Of a stretch of 37,221 bases of DNA, positions 17,322 to 26,987 are shown piece after piece; the first letter of the stretch is position 1, and each line of letters opens with the position of its first letter. Where the stretch lies: the NCBI GenBank assembly GCA_028289525.1, contig JANQPJ010000399.1, positions 1-37,221 of the forward strand. Reading direction: 5' to 3'. Both the position numbers and the translations under genes were made by a program. Under the pieces are notes generated by a model. It saw only the letters and a list, made by a program, of their open reading frames with translations, was not told where the DNA came from and ran no database searches. The DNA comes from Pirellulales bacterium. Lineage in GTDB: Bacteria > Planctomycetota > Planctomycetia > Pirellulales > JAGQOS01.

Positions 17322-19592
17322 ATGTCTAGCGGTCCTAGCCGAACCCGATCCGAACGTGTCGCATCTGTCGAACTGCCTCCAGGTTTTTGGGGGCGCACGC
17401 TCCTTGCGCTCAAGCAGGGCGATGTCTTGCTGCGGATTTCACTGTGCGTGTTGGCAGCCATCATCATTTGGGCGACTACGCATGCCTGGGCTCCGCCGTT
17501 CACGTTTCGCGCAGGCGACATCCCTCCCCGAGATATTCTGGCCAGCATCGACTTCGAGATTGACGACCCCGACTCGACGGAAGCCGCTCGCCAAAAGGCC
17601 CGCAGTCTCTCGCTGGCCGTTTACGATCACGACGCCAGTAGTTTGGAGCAACTACGAGCCGAACTCCAAAACAAGGTTGACCGCTTGTTGGCCGCCACGA
17701 CGATTGATGCCAAAGTGCTCGAAGCCTGGCAAGAGTTCGAGCCGGCCCAGGAGGAATCGGCTCCTGCCCCGACGACCGAACAGCGCCAACAGGCCATCCA
17801 AGAATTCCAAGCAGCCTTACAGGAGGAAGACGCCCTGACGTCGTTTCGACAAGCGTTGGTCGATGCTTTCGCGCCGCTCGAACAGCGCGGGCTGCTGGGC
17901 CAATTGCCTGAGGAACACTTGGGCAACCAGGAAAAGATTTTTGTTCGTCGCGGTGACCAATCTAGCTACGATGCGTCCGTGGCGGTGAGTGATATTCTGG
18001 CGGCAGGCGCCGCAGCCGCCTTGCAAAAAGACCTGAGCGAGAAGATCGCCTCGCCTGAGGTCGCCGATCGAGTGTTCACTTGGCTGCGTCCCAAGCAGCT
18101 GCCCGACACCCTGACGCTGAATCTTGAAGCGACGCGAGCCGCACAAGAGGCGGCCGCCGAAGCAGTGCCGGAAGTGAAAAAGTTGTTTCCCGCCGGCGGC
18201 CCCGAGGTGCTGGCCTCGGCTGGCGTGCCGATGGACGCCAAATCGCTTGAACTCTTGCACGCCGAGCACCGCCAAAAGTTATCACAACAGACGTTGGCCA
18301 ACCAATGCTATCGCTCGTTGGCCGCCTTTGGCATGTATATTGCGCTCTACACCTTATGCGGCTTTTACGTCAACCACCATGCGCCGACACTGTTTAAAAA
18401 CTTGCAGCGGTTTTTCTCGCTGCTGACATTGGTCGTGGCAACGGTGGTGCTCTGCCGAGTGACGGCCGCTGATAGCTGGCGCGCCGAGATGATTCCGCTA
18501 CTGCTGTTTAGCATGACGATTGCAATTGCTTACAAACAAGAGTTGGCCCTGTTGCTCTCCTCGGCCGTAGCCCTGATCGTAGTCTTCTCACTAGGACACG
18601 GTCTGCTGGATATTGTCATTCTCACCTCTGGCGTGGCGGCGGCCATCTTATTTCTGAAAACCGTCCGCAGCCGTAGCAAGCTGCTCTACGTTGGCCTGTG
18701 GACTGCGGCGGTGGTGGTCATGACGACCCTGGGCGCCGGCACGATCGTCGGCTACTCCGATTTCGAAGCCTTGTCGTTCGAAGCCTTGCGTTACGGGCTT
18801 TGGGCCGTGATTGCCGGTTCGCTGATGACCTGTTTGCTGCCGTTTATTGAACGGTTGTTCGACGTGCAGACCGACATTAGCCTGATCGAACTTGGCGACC
18901 CGGCCCATCCGCTGTTGCAAGAGCTGGTCCGTCGGGCTCCCGGGACTTACAACCATTCGATCACCGTGGCGTCGCTGGCCGAAGCGGCGGCCGAATCGAT
19001 TGGAGCCCGAGGGCTGCTGGTTCGGGTGGGCGCCTATTTCCACGACATCGGCAAGATGCTCAAGCCAGGCTACTTTGTCGAAAACCAGGGCAAAGGCGAC
19101 AATCGTCACGAGTCACTGGTTCCAGCGATGAGCACCTTGGTGATTATTGCCCATGTGAAAGATGGGGCCGACTTGGCGCGTCAGCATCATCTGCCGGAAA
19201 CGATTATCGACTTTATTTTGCAACACCACGGCACCACCCTGGTCGAATATTTCTACCGTCGGGCTAGCGAGCAAAGCGAAGCCGATCCAGACGGTGGCGA
19301 GGTCGACGAAAGTGCGTTCCGCTACCCAGGCCCCAAGCCGCAGACCAAGGAAGCCGGCATTTTGATGCTGTCCGATTGCGTCGAAAGCGCCAGTCGAGTA
19401 TTGGTCGAGCCAACTCCAGCACGGATCGAAAGCCTGGTCCAAGACCTGGCGATGAAACGCTTGCTAGACGGTCAGTTCAACGAATGTGGACTCACCTTGC
19501 AAGAGGTTCACACAATCCAAGAAAGCCTGGTCAAGTCGTTAACAGCCGTCTATCACGGTCGGGTAAAATACCCCGATCAGCAAACGGCCTAA
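17322..19592 (+). CDS. 7TM-7TMR-HD (HDIG) protein, PgpH-like cyclic-di-AMP phosphodiesterase family
   Basis: N-terminal TM, extracytoplasmic domain, multi-TM block, then APGTYNHSITVASLAEAAAESIGA...GAYFHDIGKMLKPGYFVENQ HD motif; next to phoH and ybeY. Confidence 0.9.
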   Translation: MSSGPSRTRSERVASVELPPGFWGRTLLALKQGDVLLRISLCVLAAIIIWATTHAWAPPFTFRAGDIPPRDILASIDFEIDDPDSTEAARQKARSLSLAVYDHDASSLEQLRAELQNKVDRLLAATTIDAKVLEAWQEFEPAQEESAPAPTTEQRQQAIQEFQAALQEEDALTSFRQALVDAFAPLEQRGLLGQLPEEHLGNQEKIFVRRGDQSSYDASVAVSDILAAGAAAALQKDLSEKIASPEVADRVFTWLRPKQLPDTLTLNLEATRAAQEAAAEAVPEVKKLFPAGGPEVLASAGVPMDAKSLELLHAEHRQKLSQQTLANQCYRSLAAFGMYIALYTLCGFYVNHHAPTLFKNLQRFFSLLTLVVATVVLCRVTAADSWRAEMIPLLLFSMTIAIAYKQELALLLSSAVALIVVFSLGHGLLDIVILTSGVAAAILFLKTVRSRSKLLYVGLWTAAVVVMTTLGAGTIVGYSDFEALSFEALRYGLWAVIAGSLMTCLLPFIERLFDVQTDISLIELGDPAHPLLQELVRRAPGTYNHSITVASLAEAAAESIGARGLLVRVGAYFHDIGKMLKPGYFVENQGKGDNRHESLVPAMSTLVIIAHVKDGADLARQHHLPETIIDFILQHHGTTLVEYFYRRASEQSEADPDGGEVDESAFRYPGPKPQTKEAGILMLSDCVESASRVLVEPTPARIESLVQDLAMKRLLDGQFNECGLTLQEVHTIQESLVKSLTAVYHGRVKYPDQQTA

Positions 19593-19619
19593 AACGCCGA
19601 CAACTTTTTACCCTCACCT

Positions 19620-20108
19620 ATGAATCGCGTTGAAATTACCAACGAGCAAGATTGCCTGAGCTTGGATGTCGAACGGTTGCGCCAGGCTGCCATGGAAATT
19701 TTGGCTGCTGAATTTTCCGGTCAAGCGACCATCAGCCTGGCTGTGGTCGACGATCCGACGATTCATCGGCTAAACCGTGAATACCTGGCACACGACTATC
19801 CGACCGATGTGCTGAGCTTTCCCTTCGGGCGCGATGAGCAAACCTTGGACGGCGAGGTGGTGGTGAGCGCGGAAACTGCTCTAGCGGTCGCTCCCCGGTA
19901 TCACTGGAGTGCATCCGACGAGTTATTGCTGTACGTCATCCACGGAGTATTACATTTGGTCGGATACGACGACAAGTCGGCAGATCAGGCAGTAGAAATG
20001 CGCGAGCGAGAACGATTTTGGTTAGAACGTCTAGGCCACCGGTTGCCGGCTGAACGGCCATCTGGCCTAACCACTTCGAGAACGGTCCCAGGAGAAACCC
20101 TGCCGTGA
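19620..20108 (+). CDS. ybeY: Endoribonuclease YbeY (rRNA maturation)
   Basis: LNREYLAHDYPTDVLSFPF; VIHGVLHLVGYDDKSADQAVEMRERE. Confidence 0.94.
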   Translation: MNRVEITNEQDCLSLDVERLRQAAMEILAAEFSGQATISLAVVDDPTIHRLNREYLAHDYPTDVLSFPFGRDEQTLDGEVVVSAETALAVAPRYHWSASDELLLYVIHGVLHLVGYDDKSADQAVEMRERERFWLERLGHRLPAERPSGLTTSRTVPGETLP

Positions 20109-21415
20109 ACCCGGACGTGTTGTTCTGGTTAGCAGTCGTCGGTTTAGCCGCCACGGCCTTTGTTTCGATCGGGGCGCGATCGCTCCGTCAATTCTCGCGG
20201 CACGAACTGCAGGCAGCCTGCGGGCGGCGCAAAATGCCCGGTCGGTTTGGCGAAATTCTCCGTCGCCATGAAGTGGTGGCCCAAGGCGCCGAAACGTTGA
20301 CGATCTTGTTCATCACGCTAACTGTGATTGCCAGTACTTGTTGGTTTGCGTTGACCTGGTGGCCAGCCCTTTTGGCAACTACCCGCTCACCCTGGGCCGG
20401 ATTGCTGGTCGGCACGCTCGGCATGGGAACCGCGGTTACGGCCGCCAAACTCTGGATTCCTTGGCCAGTGGCGAGCCTGTGGGCTGAACCGTTGTTGGTG
20501 AATACCTGGCCGCTCTGGCAGGTAGTGAGCTGGTTGATGGCACCCTGGATTGCCTGTGCAAGAACACTCGACGTGCTATTGCACCGCTTGGCCGGACGCG
20601 AGCGCGAGGTGCCTACCGAGGAAACCCTGGAAGAAGAGATTCGCACCATCGTGACCGAAGGGCATCGCGAAGGCCTACTCGAAGAGGAGGCTCGTGAGAT
20701 GATCGAAGGGGTGATGGAATTAGGCGACTCGGATGTGTCGGAGATCATGACGCCGAGGACCGACATGCACATGTTGCGGGTAGACTTGCCTTGGGAAGAA
20801 TTGGTTAGCCAAGTGATCAAAATGGGGCATACCCGGATTCCGGTGTTTGACAAGAACCGCGACGACGTGGTTGGCGTGCTTCACAGCAAAGATCTCCTGC
20901 CTGAGTTGGCCCCCGACCAACCCCAGCCGCCCCGGCCATTAAGGCAAATTCTTCGCAAACCGTACTTCGTTCCCGAGACCAAGGCGGTCAACGACTTGTT
21001 AGAAGAATTTCAGCAAACCCGGATGCATCTGGCGGTGGTGCTTGATGAATACGGTGGAGTCTCTGGCATTGTCACGATCGAGGACGTGCTGGAAGAGATT
21101 GTCGGCGAGATTGTCGACGAGTATGACAAAGACTTGGTGCAAGAGATCAAGCAGACGGCCGAGTTTGAATATGAGGTGCTCGGCAAAGCCCATGTGGACG
21201 AAATCAACCAGCAGCTCCAGGCCAAGCTGCCTGAGGACAGCGACTTCGACACGATCGGCGGCTTCGTGTTCAGCGAACTGGGCCGAATTCCACGTGCTGG
21301 CGAAACGCTGACCTGGCGCGACGCGGTTCGCATCACCGTACTCGAAGCGACTGGTCGCCGCATCGAACGGCTCAAAATCGAGCTACTGGACCAAGAGGCC
21401 AAAGAGATAGCCTAG
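20105..21415 (+). CDS. CBS-domain CorC/HlyC-type membrane protein
   Basis: GTG start overlapping the ybeY stop; LGDSDVSEIMTPRTDMHMLRVD; TRIPVFDKNRDDVVGVLHSKDLL; LDEYGGVSGIVTIEDVLEEIVGEI. Confidence 0.92.
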   Translation: MNPDVLFWLAVVGLAATAFVSIGARSLRQFSRHELQAACGRRKMPGRFGEILRRHEVVAQGAETLTILFITLTVIASTCWFALTWWPALLATTRSPWAGLLVGTLGMGTAVTAAKLWIPWPVASLWAEPLLVNTWPLWQVVSWLMAPWIACARTLDVLLHRLAGREREVPTEETLEEEIRTIVTEGHREGLLEEEAREMIEGVMELGDSDVSEIMTPRTDMHMLRVDLPWEELVSQVIKMGHTRIPVFDKNRDDVVGVLHSKDLLPELAPDQPQPPRPLRQILRKPYFVPETKAVNDLLEEFQQTRMHLAVVLDEYGGVSGIVTIEDVLEEIVGEIVDEYDKDLVQEIKQTAEFEYEVLGKAHVDEINQQLQAKLPEDSDFDTIGGFVFSELGRIPRAGETLTWRDAVRITVLEATGRRIERLKIELLDQEAKEIA

Positions 21416-21528
21416 CTGGACGATGACATTCGAATTTGAGGGCTGCAAGCTTCTGTTTGCCCCTAGCCGCGACGCGACGCGTCGCCGGGGCCCCACGAAA
21501 ACAAATGTCATCGTCTATTAGCTGGACG
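21413..21528. mobile_element. Putative ~97-bp non-autonomous element with short TIRs and 10-bp flanking direct repeats
   Basis: TAGCTGGACG at 21413-21422 and 21519-21528; inverted CGATGACATT (21421-21430) / AATGTCATCG (21504-21513); core CCCTAGCCGCGACGCGACGCGTCGCCGGGG (21461-21490). Confidence 0.65.
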
Positions 21529-21536
21529 GCTAAAAG

Positions 21537-21609
21537 CACCCCCGGCAGGAATCGAACCTGCGACACCAAGTTTAGGAAACTTGTGCTCTATCCCCTGAGC
21601 TACGGGGGC
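21537..21609 (-). tRNA. tRNA-Arg (anticodon CCT); CCA not encoded
   Basis: Reverse strand GCCCCCGTAGCTCAGGGGATAGAGCACAAGTTTCCTAAACTTGGTGTCGCAGGTTCGATTCCTGCCGGGGGTG folds as a cloverleaf; anticodon loop TTCCTAA. Confidence 0.96.
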
Positions 21610-21673
21610 TTTTGTTGACTTCTCTTTTACTGTATCGGGCGAGTGCTTGAAGCTCAACCTGTGCTGGAGTCGC

Positions 21674-21738
21674 AGGAGGACTACCAATCGCGTCTCTTGT
21701 AGAAAAATCAGCCACCGGTGGTCGCTCGCGAAACAGAA
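21674..21738. repeat. REP-like family, copy R6 (half element)
   Basis: AGGAGGACTACCAATCGCGTCTCTTGTAGAAAAATCAGCCACCGGTGGTCGCTCGCGAAACAG. Confidence 0.8.
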
Positions 21739-21794
21739 AGGCTAGTGGTATGCTACGAGGGAACTCTCCACGACCAGACGCTTGAGTCGCCAAG

Positions 21795-23027
21795 ATGAAC
21801 AAACCAGAAGCAATCGACCTGGATGGGTCGGAAATCTCGCCATTTCAGATCAATGTCGCCAATCGGGTGAAGCGTTTGCCGCCTTACCTGTTTGGGCGAA
21901 TCAACGCCCTGCTATACGAAAAACGACGCAATGGCGACGACGTGATCGACCTGGGAATGGGCAATCCGTCCGATCCGCCTGAAGATCTGGTGATCGACAA
22001 ATTGGCCGAGGCTGCCCGCGACCCGCGCAATCACGGCTACAGCAAGTCCAACGGCATCGCCAACCTGCGCCGCGAGGTGACGGCCAAATATCACAAAAAA
22101 TATGGCGTGCGGCTCGATCCCGACTCCGAAGTAATCGTCTGTCTCGGCTCGAAAGAAGGGTTTAGCCATTTGTGCCTGGCTCTGATGGGAGCTGGCGATA
22201 CGGCCATCGTGCCGGCCCCCTACTTTCCGGTTCACGTCTACGGCGTGGCCTTGGCCTCTGGCAATGTGATTTCTCTGGAAGTTGGCGATCAGGAAAAATT
22301 TCTTTCGAATATCGCCTACACATGCCAGCATCTCTATCCTCGGCCGAAGTTGGTGATCGTCAACTTCCCTCACAATCCGTCTACGGCGACGGTGGAACAA
22401 GGGTTTTACGACGATCTGGTCGTGCTAGCCCGGCGGTATGGCTTCATGGTGATCAGCGACTTTGCCTATGCCGACGTGGCGTTTGACGGCTACCATCCGC
22501 CCAGTTTTCTGGCCTCGCCTGGGGCTACTGAGGTGGGGGTCGAGTTTACCACCATGAGCAAAGGCTACAACATGGCTGGCTGGCGCGTGGGGTTTTGCTC
22601 TGGCAATGCCGAAATGGTGCGAGCCCTCGGCACCATCAAGGCCTACTACGACTACGGCATGTTTCAGGCAATTCAAGTGGCCGCAATCATGGCCCTCCGG
22701 CACACCGATGCCGCGGTGGAAAACCAGTCGCTGCTCTATCAGAACCGGCGCGATGTGTTGTGCGAAGGGCTCACCCGAATCGGCTGGCAGGTCACGCCGC
22801 CCCAGGCAGGGATGTTCCTCTGGGCAAAGATTCCCGATCGCTGGCAAACCCAGATGGACACCATGCAATTTGCCATGATGCTGCTGGAACAGGCTGACGT
22901 AGCTTGTAGCCCCGGTAGCGGTTTCGGACCAGCCGGCGAAGGCTATCTGAGGATGGCACTGGTTGAAAACGAGAGCCGCCTACGGCAAGCAGTCCGCCAG
23001 ATTGGACGTTGTTTATCGGCAAAGTGA
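21795..23027 (+). CDS. Class I/II PLP aminotransferase (AlaC / LL-diaminopimelate aminotransferase-like)
   Basis: [62 protein letters not shown] (PLP Lys). Confidence 0.93.
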   Translation: MNKPEAIDLDGSEISPFQINVANRVKRLPPYLFGRINALLYEKRRNGDDVIDLGMGNPSDPPEDLVIDKLAEAARDPRNHGYSKSNGIANLRREVTAKYHKKYGVRLDPDSEVIVCLGSKEGFSHLCLALMGAGDTAIVPAPYFPVHVYGVALASGNVISLEVGDQEKFLSNIAYTCQHLYPRPKLVIVNFPHNPSTATVEQGFYDDLVVLARRYGFMVISDFAYADVAFDGYHPPSFLASPGATEVGVEFTTMSKGYNMAGWRVGFCSGNAEMVRALGTIKAYYDYGMFQAIQVAAIMALRHTDAAVENQSLLYQNRRDVLCEGLTRIGWQVTPPQAGMFLWAKIPDRWQTQMDTMQFAMMLLEQADVACSPGSGFGPAGEGYLRMALVENESRLRQAVRQIGRCLSAK

Positions 23028-23122
23028 TTTGTCAAACGTCCAAATCAGGCCCAAAAGCCGGTGTTTTTAGCCGCTATCGAACCCCGAGCCATCTCGCTAT
23101 AATAGCCCGCGGCGCATAAAAA

Positions 23123-23154
23123 GAGGGTTCTTGCTCGCCGGTGCAAGAACCCTC
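23123..23154. terminator. Perfect 12-bp stem-loop between the aminotransferase gene and carA; terminator or leader hairpin
   Basis: GAGGGTTCTTGC-TCGCCGGT-GCAAGAACCCTC; no clear U-tract follows. Confidence 0.5.
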
Positions 23155-23352
23155 GAAAGTTGGCTGTTTGGCTTTCGGCAAACCGTGACGATGCCAAAAC
23201 CCAATGGCCCACAGCCGTAAACAACATATCGGGCTGGTAGGCTGGCACACTTTAGCTTTGCAGCACAGGCTTCGTGTTTGAAGTCAAAGTTGTCTGGCGG
23301 CCGAGGCCCTGAGCAATGCTCACCAAGTGCCGCAAAGTGTGGAACCAATCAG

Positions 23353-24474
23353 ATGACTAAAACTGCCAAGCTGGCGTTGGAAGATGGATCGGTTTTTACC
23401 GGCAGTTCGATCGGAGCCGATGGCGAAGTGGACGGCGAAGTCTGTTTCAACACCTCGATGACCGGATATCAGGAGATCCTGACCGATCCGAGCTATCGAG
23501 GCCAGATCGTCACAATGACCTATCCGGAGATCGGCAATTACGGCATCAACGAACAAGATGTCGAGAGCTGGCAGCCCCACTTGGCCGGCTTTGTCGTCCG
23601 GCAATGCAGCCGGCGAGCGAGCAATTTTCGCAGCCAGGAAATCTTGAGCAATTATTTGCAAGCCAACGGGATTGTTGGAATCCAAGGCATCGACACCCGA
23701 GCGCTGGTCCGGCGGATTCGCAGCCAGGGAGCCCTCAAGGGCGTACTCTCGACGCTCGACCTCGACGATGCCAGCTTGGTGGCCAAGGCCCAGGCAAGCC
23801 CCGGGCTGGTGGGCCGCGATCTGGTGCAAGAGGTGATGCCAGAGGAAACTCGAAACTGGGACGAGCCGCTCAGCGATTGGACCCACCTGGGTGAGCAATC
23901 GCAACCGCCTACAGCCGATGCCCCCCACGTGGTGGCGATCGACTTTGGCATGAAATGGAACATCCCCCGGCACCTGTTCGACATGGGGTGTCGGGTGACT
24001 GTGGTACCAGGCAAGGCCACGGCCGAGGAAATTTTAGCCCTCAAGCCGGATGGCATTTTTCTGTCGAACGGGCCTGGCGACCCGGAGCCTTTGGATTATG
24101 CGATTCGCACAATTCGGACGCTGGTCGACGAGAAACCGGTGTTTGGCATTTGCCTGGGCCACCAGTTGCTATCGCTAGCCTGTGGGGCCAAGAGCTTCAA
24201 AATGAAGTTTGGCCATCGGGGAGCCAATCAGCCGGTGATCAATTATGAAACCGGAGCGGTGGAAATTACCTCACAAAACCACGGTTTCGCGATCGACGAA
24301 GATTCGTTGCCGGTGGAACTCGAGGTGACCCATCGCAGCCTGAACGACGAGACGATCGAAGGCGTTCGGCACCGTTCGCGGCCGGCCTTTAGCGTACAAT
24401 ATCACCCCGAGGCCAGCGCCGGCCCCCATGACAGCCACTATCTGTTTGGTCGTTTTCGTGCGTTGATGGCCTAA
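23353..24474 (+). CDS. carA: Carbamoyl-phosphate synthase small subunit
   Basis: ALEDGSVFTGSSIGADGEVDGEVCFNTSMTGYQEILTDPSYRGQIVTMTYP; glutaminase PVFGICLGHQLLSLACG; VQYHPEASAGPHDSHYLF. Confidence 0.97.
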   Translation: MTKTAKLALEDGSVFTGSSIGADGEVDGEVCFNTSMTGYQEILTDPSYRGQIVTMTYPEIGNYGINEQDVESWQPHLAGFVVRQCSRRASNFRSQEILSNYLQANGIVGIQGIDTRALVRRIRSQGALKGVLSTLDLDDASLVAKAQASPGLVGRDLVQEVMPEETRNWDEPLSDWTHLGEQSQPPTADAPHVVAIDFGMKWNIPRHLFDMGCRVTVVPGKATAEEILALKPDGIFLSNGPGDPEPLDYAIRTIRTLVDEKPVFGICLGHQLLSLACGAKSFKMKFGHRGANQPVINYETGAVEITSQNHGFAIDEDSLPVELEVTHRSLNDETIEGVRHRSRPAFSVQYHPEASAGPHDSHYLFGRFRALMA

Positions 24475-24660
24475 CTGGCCAGCGCCACTTTGTGTGAATT
24501 GGCAAATTCACCTCAGCACGAAGCGCAAGTGAATGAATTTGAGTGGCACGTCTTTACTCGCCCCTTGCGTCGTGCTTGGATTGGCTTTCCAAGCGGGGGA
24601 CTATCCGGGCTAAAGAAAGGCGCAATTCCCTGCGCCATGGCGCCTTGCCAGTTAGCCATA
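24466..24660. repeat. ~195-bp imperfect inverted repeat joining the 3' ends of convergent genes
   Basis: ATGGCCTAACTGGCCAGCGCCA versus the reverse-strand TATGGCTAACTGGCAAGGCGCC; inner IR AGCACGAAGCGCAAG / CCTTGCGTCGTGCT. Confidence 0.75.
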
Positions 24661-25194
24661 GATGGACGGATTGACGAACCAGTCGTCGGGCATCTGCCGT
24701 TCGGCGATTCGACCACATTCCTCCAATGAGCGACGTTGCCCGACCGCGTGCCAGGCGTTGACCGATTCGAGTTCTGGCATGATTTCGATCAACTGGTCCA
24801 CCAGGGTCGAGACAAGTCGAGTCATCGCCTCATCTTGCGAACTTTCCAGCATCGCGGCGGCCGTCTTCATCAGCCGGATCATTCGGGCTCGCTTCAGCAC
24901 CGGAGCCGAGAGCCCTTCTTCGTCGTCGGCCAATAGCAGCGAGGCAGGCACTTCGAGTGCTTCTTCCCAACGATAGAGCATCGACAGCGGCAGATCGGAC
25001 GTTTCGCGTTCCATCGTGCGGACCTCATGCACGTCCATTTTCAGGCGTTTGGCGGCGCTGCGTAGCGAAATCCCTTGTTGGCGTCGCACCTCACGGATGC
25101 GATGCAACACCCGAGGCGGCTTGGTCGCTGGCTCGGCCACTGGCATCGGGGCCAGCTGGACCTTCGGTAGTTTCCATTTAACGATGCTGCTCAT
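24652..25194 (-). CDS. XRE-family HTH regulator
   Basis: LHRIREVRRQQGISLRSAAKRLKMDVHEVRTMERETSDLPLSMLYRWEEALEVP. Confidence 0.85.
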   Translation of the reverse strand: MSSIVKWKLPKVQLAPMPVAEPATKPPRVLHRIREVRRQQGISLRSAAKRLKMDVHEVRTMERETSDLPLSMLYRWEEALEVPASLLLADDEEGLSAPVLKRARMIRLMKTAAAMLESSQDEAMTRLVSTLVDQLIEIMPELESVNAWHAVGQRRSLEECGRIAERQMPDDWFVNPSIYG

Positions 25195-25633
25195 GAAATC
25201 ACCTCTTTCTCGCAAGGCCGAAACTCGGCCTGACTGTCACGATTGTTCGCTATGGGTGACTCGCAAAACGGCAAGAGGCGAGGCACAAACGGGCGCAGAA
25301 TTGCAGGCGATCAATCGCTCTGGGACAAGTAAAATATAGGTTCTGGAGCGCCGGTAGCCGCAATTCCCTGCGACCAACGACCATTGTCGGGGTAAACAAA
25401 CGCGTTCCGCCCGACATCTCACGTCAGCCTTGCACGAAAAGAGTTCGTGCCGACGTGCTTGTCCCGATGTCAGTCGAAAGTGAGCGATCGGCCTCGAAGG
25501 CCCATCGCACAACGAACAGTTATCGTGGTCTACAGTCCGTTGTCGCTCGGACCATTGACCATAGAAAAGTAGCCCTCGCTAGTCATGATACATAATGACA
25601 CCCAAATAGGCAACTTTTTTTCTAGAATGTCTT

Positions 25634-25764
25634 AGGAGAACTGCAAAGTTGTCGATTCCACAAAAACAGCGGCCGGCGGCCAAAGCGCGAAACAGAAAGA
25701 CCCAGCCGTTTCGCGAGCGGTCACCGACCGCTGTTTTTCAAAAAAAACGACTTTGCAATCCTCC
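25634..25764. repeat. REP-like family, copy R7 (complete symmetric ~131-bp element)
   Basis: AGGAGAACTGCAAAGTTGTC...ACAGCGGCCGGCGGCCAAAGCGCGAAACAG...GTTTCGCGAGCGGTCACCGACCGCTGT...GACTTTGCAATCCTCCT. Confidence 0.93.
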
Positions 25765-25777
25765 TGCTAGAATGTCT

Positions 25778-25839
25778 AGGACGATTGCAAAGTGGCCTCT
25801 TTCGCAAAAACAGCGACCGGTGGTCGAAACGCGAAACAG
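25778..25839. repeat. REP-like family, copy R8 (half element directly following R7)
   Basis: AGGACGATTGCAAAGTGGCCTCTTTCGCAAAAACAGCGACCGGTGGTCGAAACGCGAAACAG; both halves preceded by TAGAATGTCT. Confidence 0.9.
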
Positions 25840-25874
25840 GAAAATCTCTAGAAATTGCCGTCCCTGGGAAGCCT

Positions 25875-26936
25875 TTACTCTAAACGGACCCGACGCTCGG
25901 CACGGCTCGACTCATAGGCCCCTAGCACCACGGCCAACGCCTGTCGGGCAAGCGGACGACTGGTCACCTGGGCCGGAGAGCCCGTGGCGATGCTTTCCAG
26001 ATAGTCGAGCAAGCAGAGCCGAGTCGACTCGGAGCCTGTGAGCGGTGGCCCGGCAAGCGGCAACGGCCGGCACCCGGCTGGCGTGCGCAACACCAGCGGC
26101 GCCTGGGCCCGATCAGTCAATTCGAGCGTCCCCTTGGTGCCGGCCAGAAAGCTTTGCCGGTGTCGTCGCACGTCGGCGGCAAGCGTCCAGGCATGTGACC
26201 AATGAATTCGCAATCGGCCTTCGTAGCCCACGGTCACCTGCACACAGTCTTCGCCTTTTGCCGGCTCCGGTTCTCCGTTGTCGCCAGCCGCCAGTTGAGG
26301 TGTGTCCGCCTGTACCCAACTGGGGCTTCCTTGACCGGCGAGTGTGTCCAGATGGCGATAGACCATGTGAAACCCACCGTCGATCAGTATGCCGCCGCCT
26401 GACTCACCATAGGTGGTTCGCCAATACTGTGCCCGGCGATAGTTCGTGCTGGCATTGCTGTAGGCATTTTCGACCGATAAAAACGGATGACCTACCAGAC
26501 CGTCGGCCACCACCTCGCGCAACCGGCGATAAAGCGGATGATAAAGCTGGTTTAACACCACCAGGAACTGGCGGCTCTGTTGGTCGGCCGTGTGGGCCAT
26601 CAGATCCCAGGCGTCTAGGTTGAAGCCAGCCGGCTTTTCACAGATAACATGCTTTCCAGCTTCCAGGGCCGAGAGGGCTTCGCACGCATGGAGATGATGC
26701 GGAACCACAACGTGAACTAGCTGAATCCGATCATCTTCGCAAACCGCCTGGCTGGTCTCAGCGGTCGATTGCACGATCGGGTAACGACCGGCAAGTGCTT
26801 CTCGCGCCAAACGGTTGCGGCCCACCAGCATCACGCGGTCCACGTGAGGGCTCTCGGTCAATGCCTGTAAGTGAACCTCGGCCCAGGTTCCGGTTCCCAG
26901 CACGGCAACATGCACGGTCGAGGGCCTCCGTGGCAA
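25875..26936 (-). CDS. Gfo/Idh/MocA-family oxidoreductase
   Basis: VHVAVLGTGTWAEVHLQALTESPHVDRVMLVGRN; HVICEKPAGFNLDAWD. Confidence 0.9.
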   Translation of the reverse strand: MPRRPSTVHVAVLGTGTWAEVHLQALTESPHVDRVMLVGRNRLAREALAGRYPIVQSTAETSQAVCEDDRIQLVHVVVPHHLHACEALSALEAGKHVICEKPAGFNLDAWDLMAHTADQQSRQFLVVLNQLYHPLYRRLREVVADGLVGHPFLSVENAYSNASTNYRRAQYWRTTYGESGGGILIDGGFHMVYRHLDTLAGQGSPSWVQADTPQLAAGDNGEPEPAKGEDCVQVTVGYEGRLRIHWSHAWTLAADVRRHRQSFLAGTKGTLELTDRAQAPLVLRTPAGCRPLPLAGPPLTGSESTRLCLLDYLESIATGSPAQVTSRPLARQALAVVLGAYESSRAERRVRLE

Positions 26937-26987
26937 GCAGAAAAGCGTTTTGCAGAACTCAGCCGTTCCAAACGGACTTGTTGCCGT

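Noticed and set aside
21413-21609. Integrated island at tRNA-Arg
   Set aside because: No integrase and no duplicated tRNA 3' end; only a ~97-bp element lies next to it.
24652-25194. XRE regulator as antitoxin of a toxin-antitoxin pair
   Set aside because: No adjacent toxin-like ORF; nothing convincing in 25195-25870.
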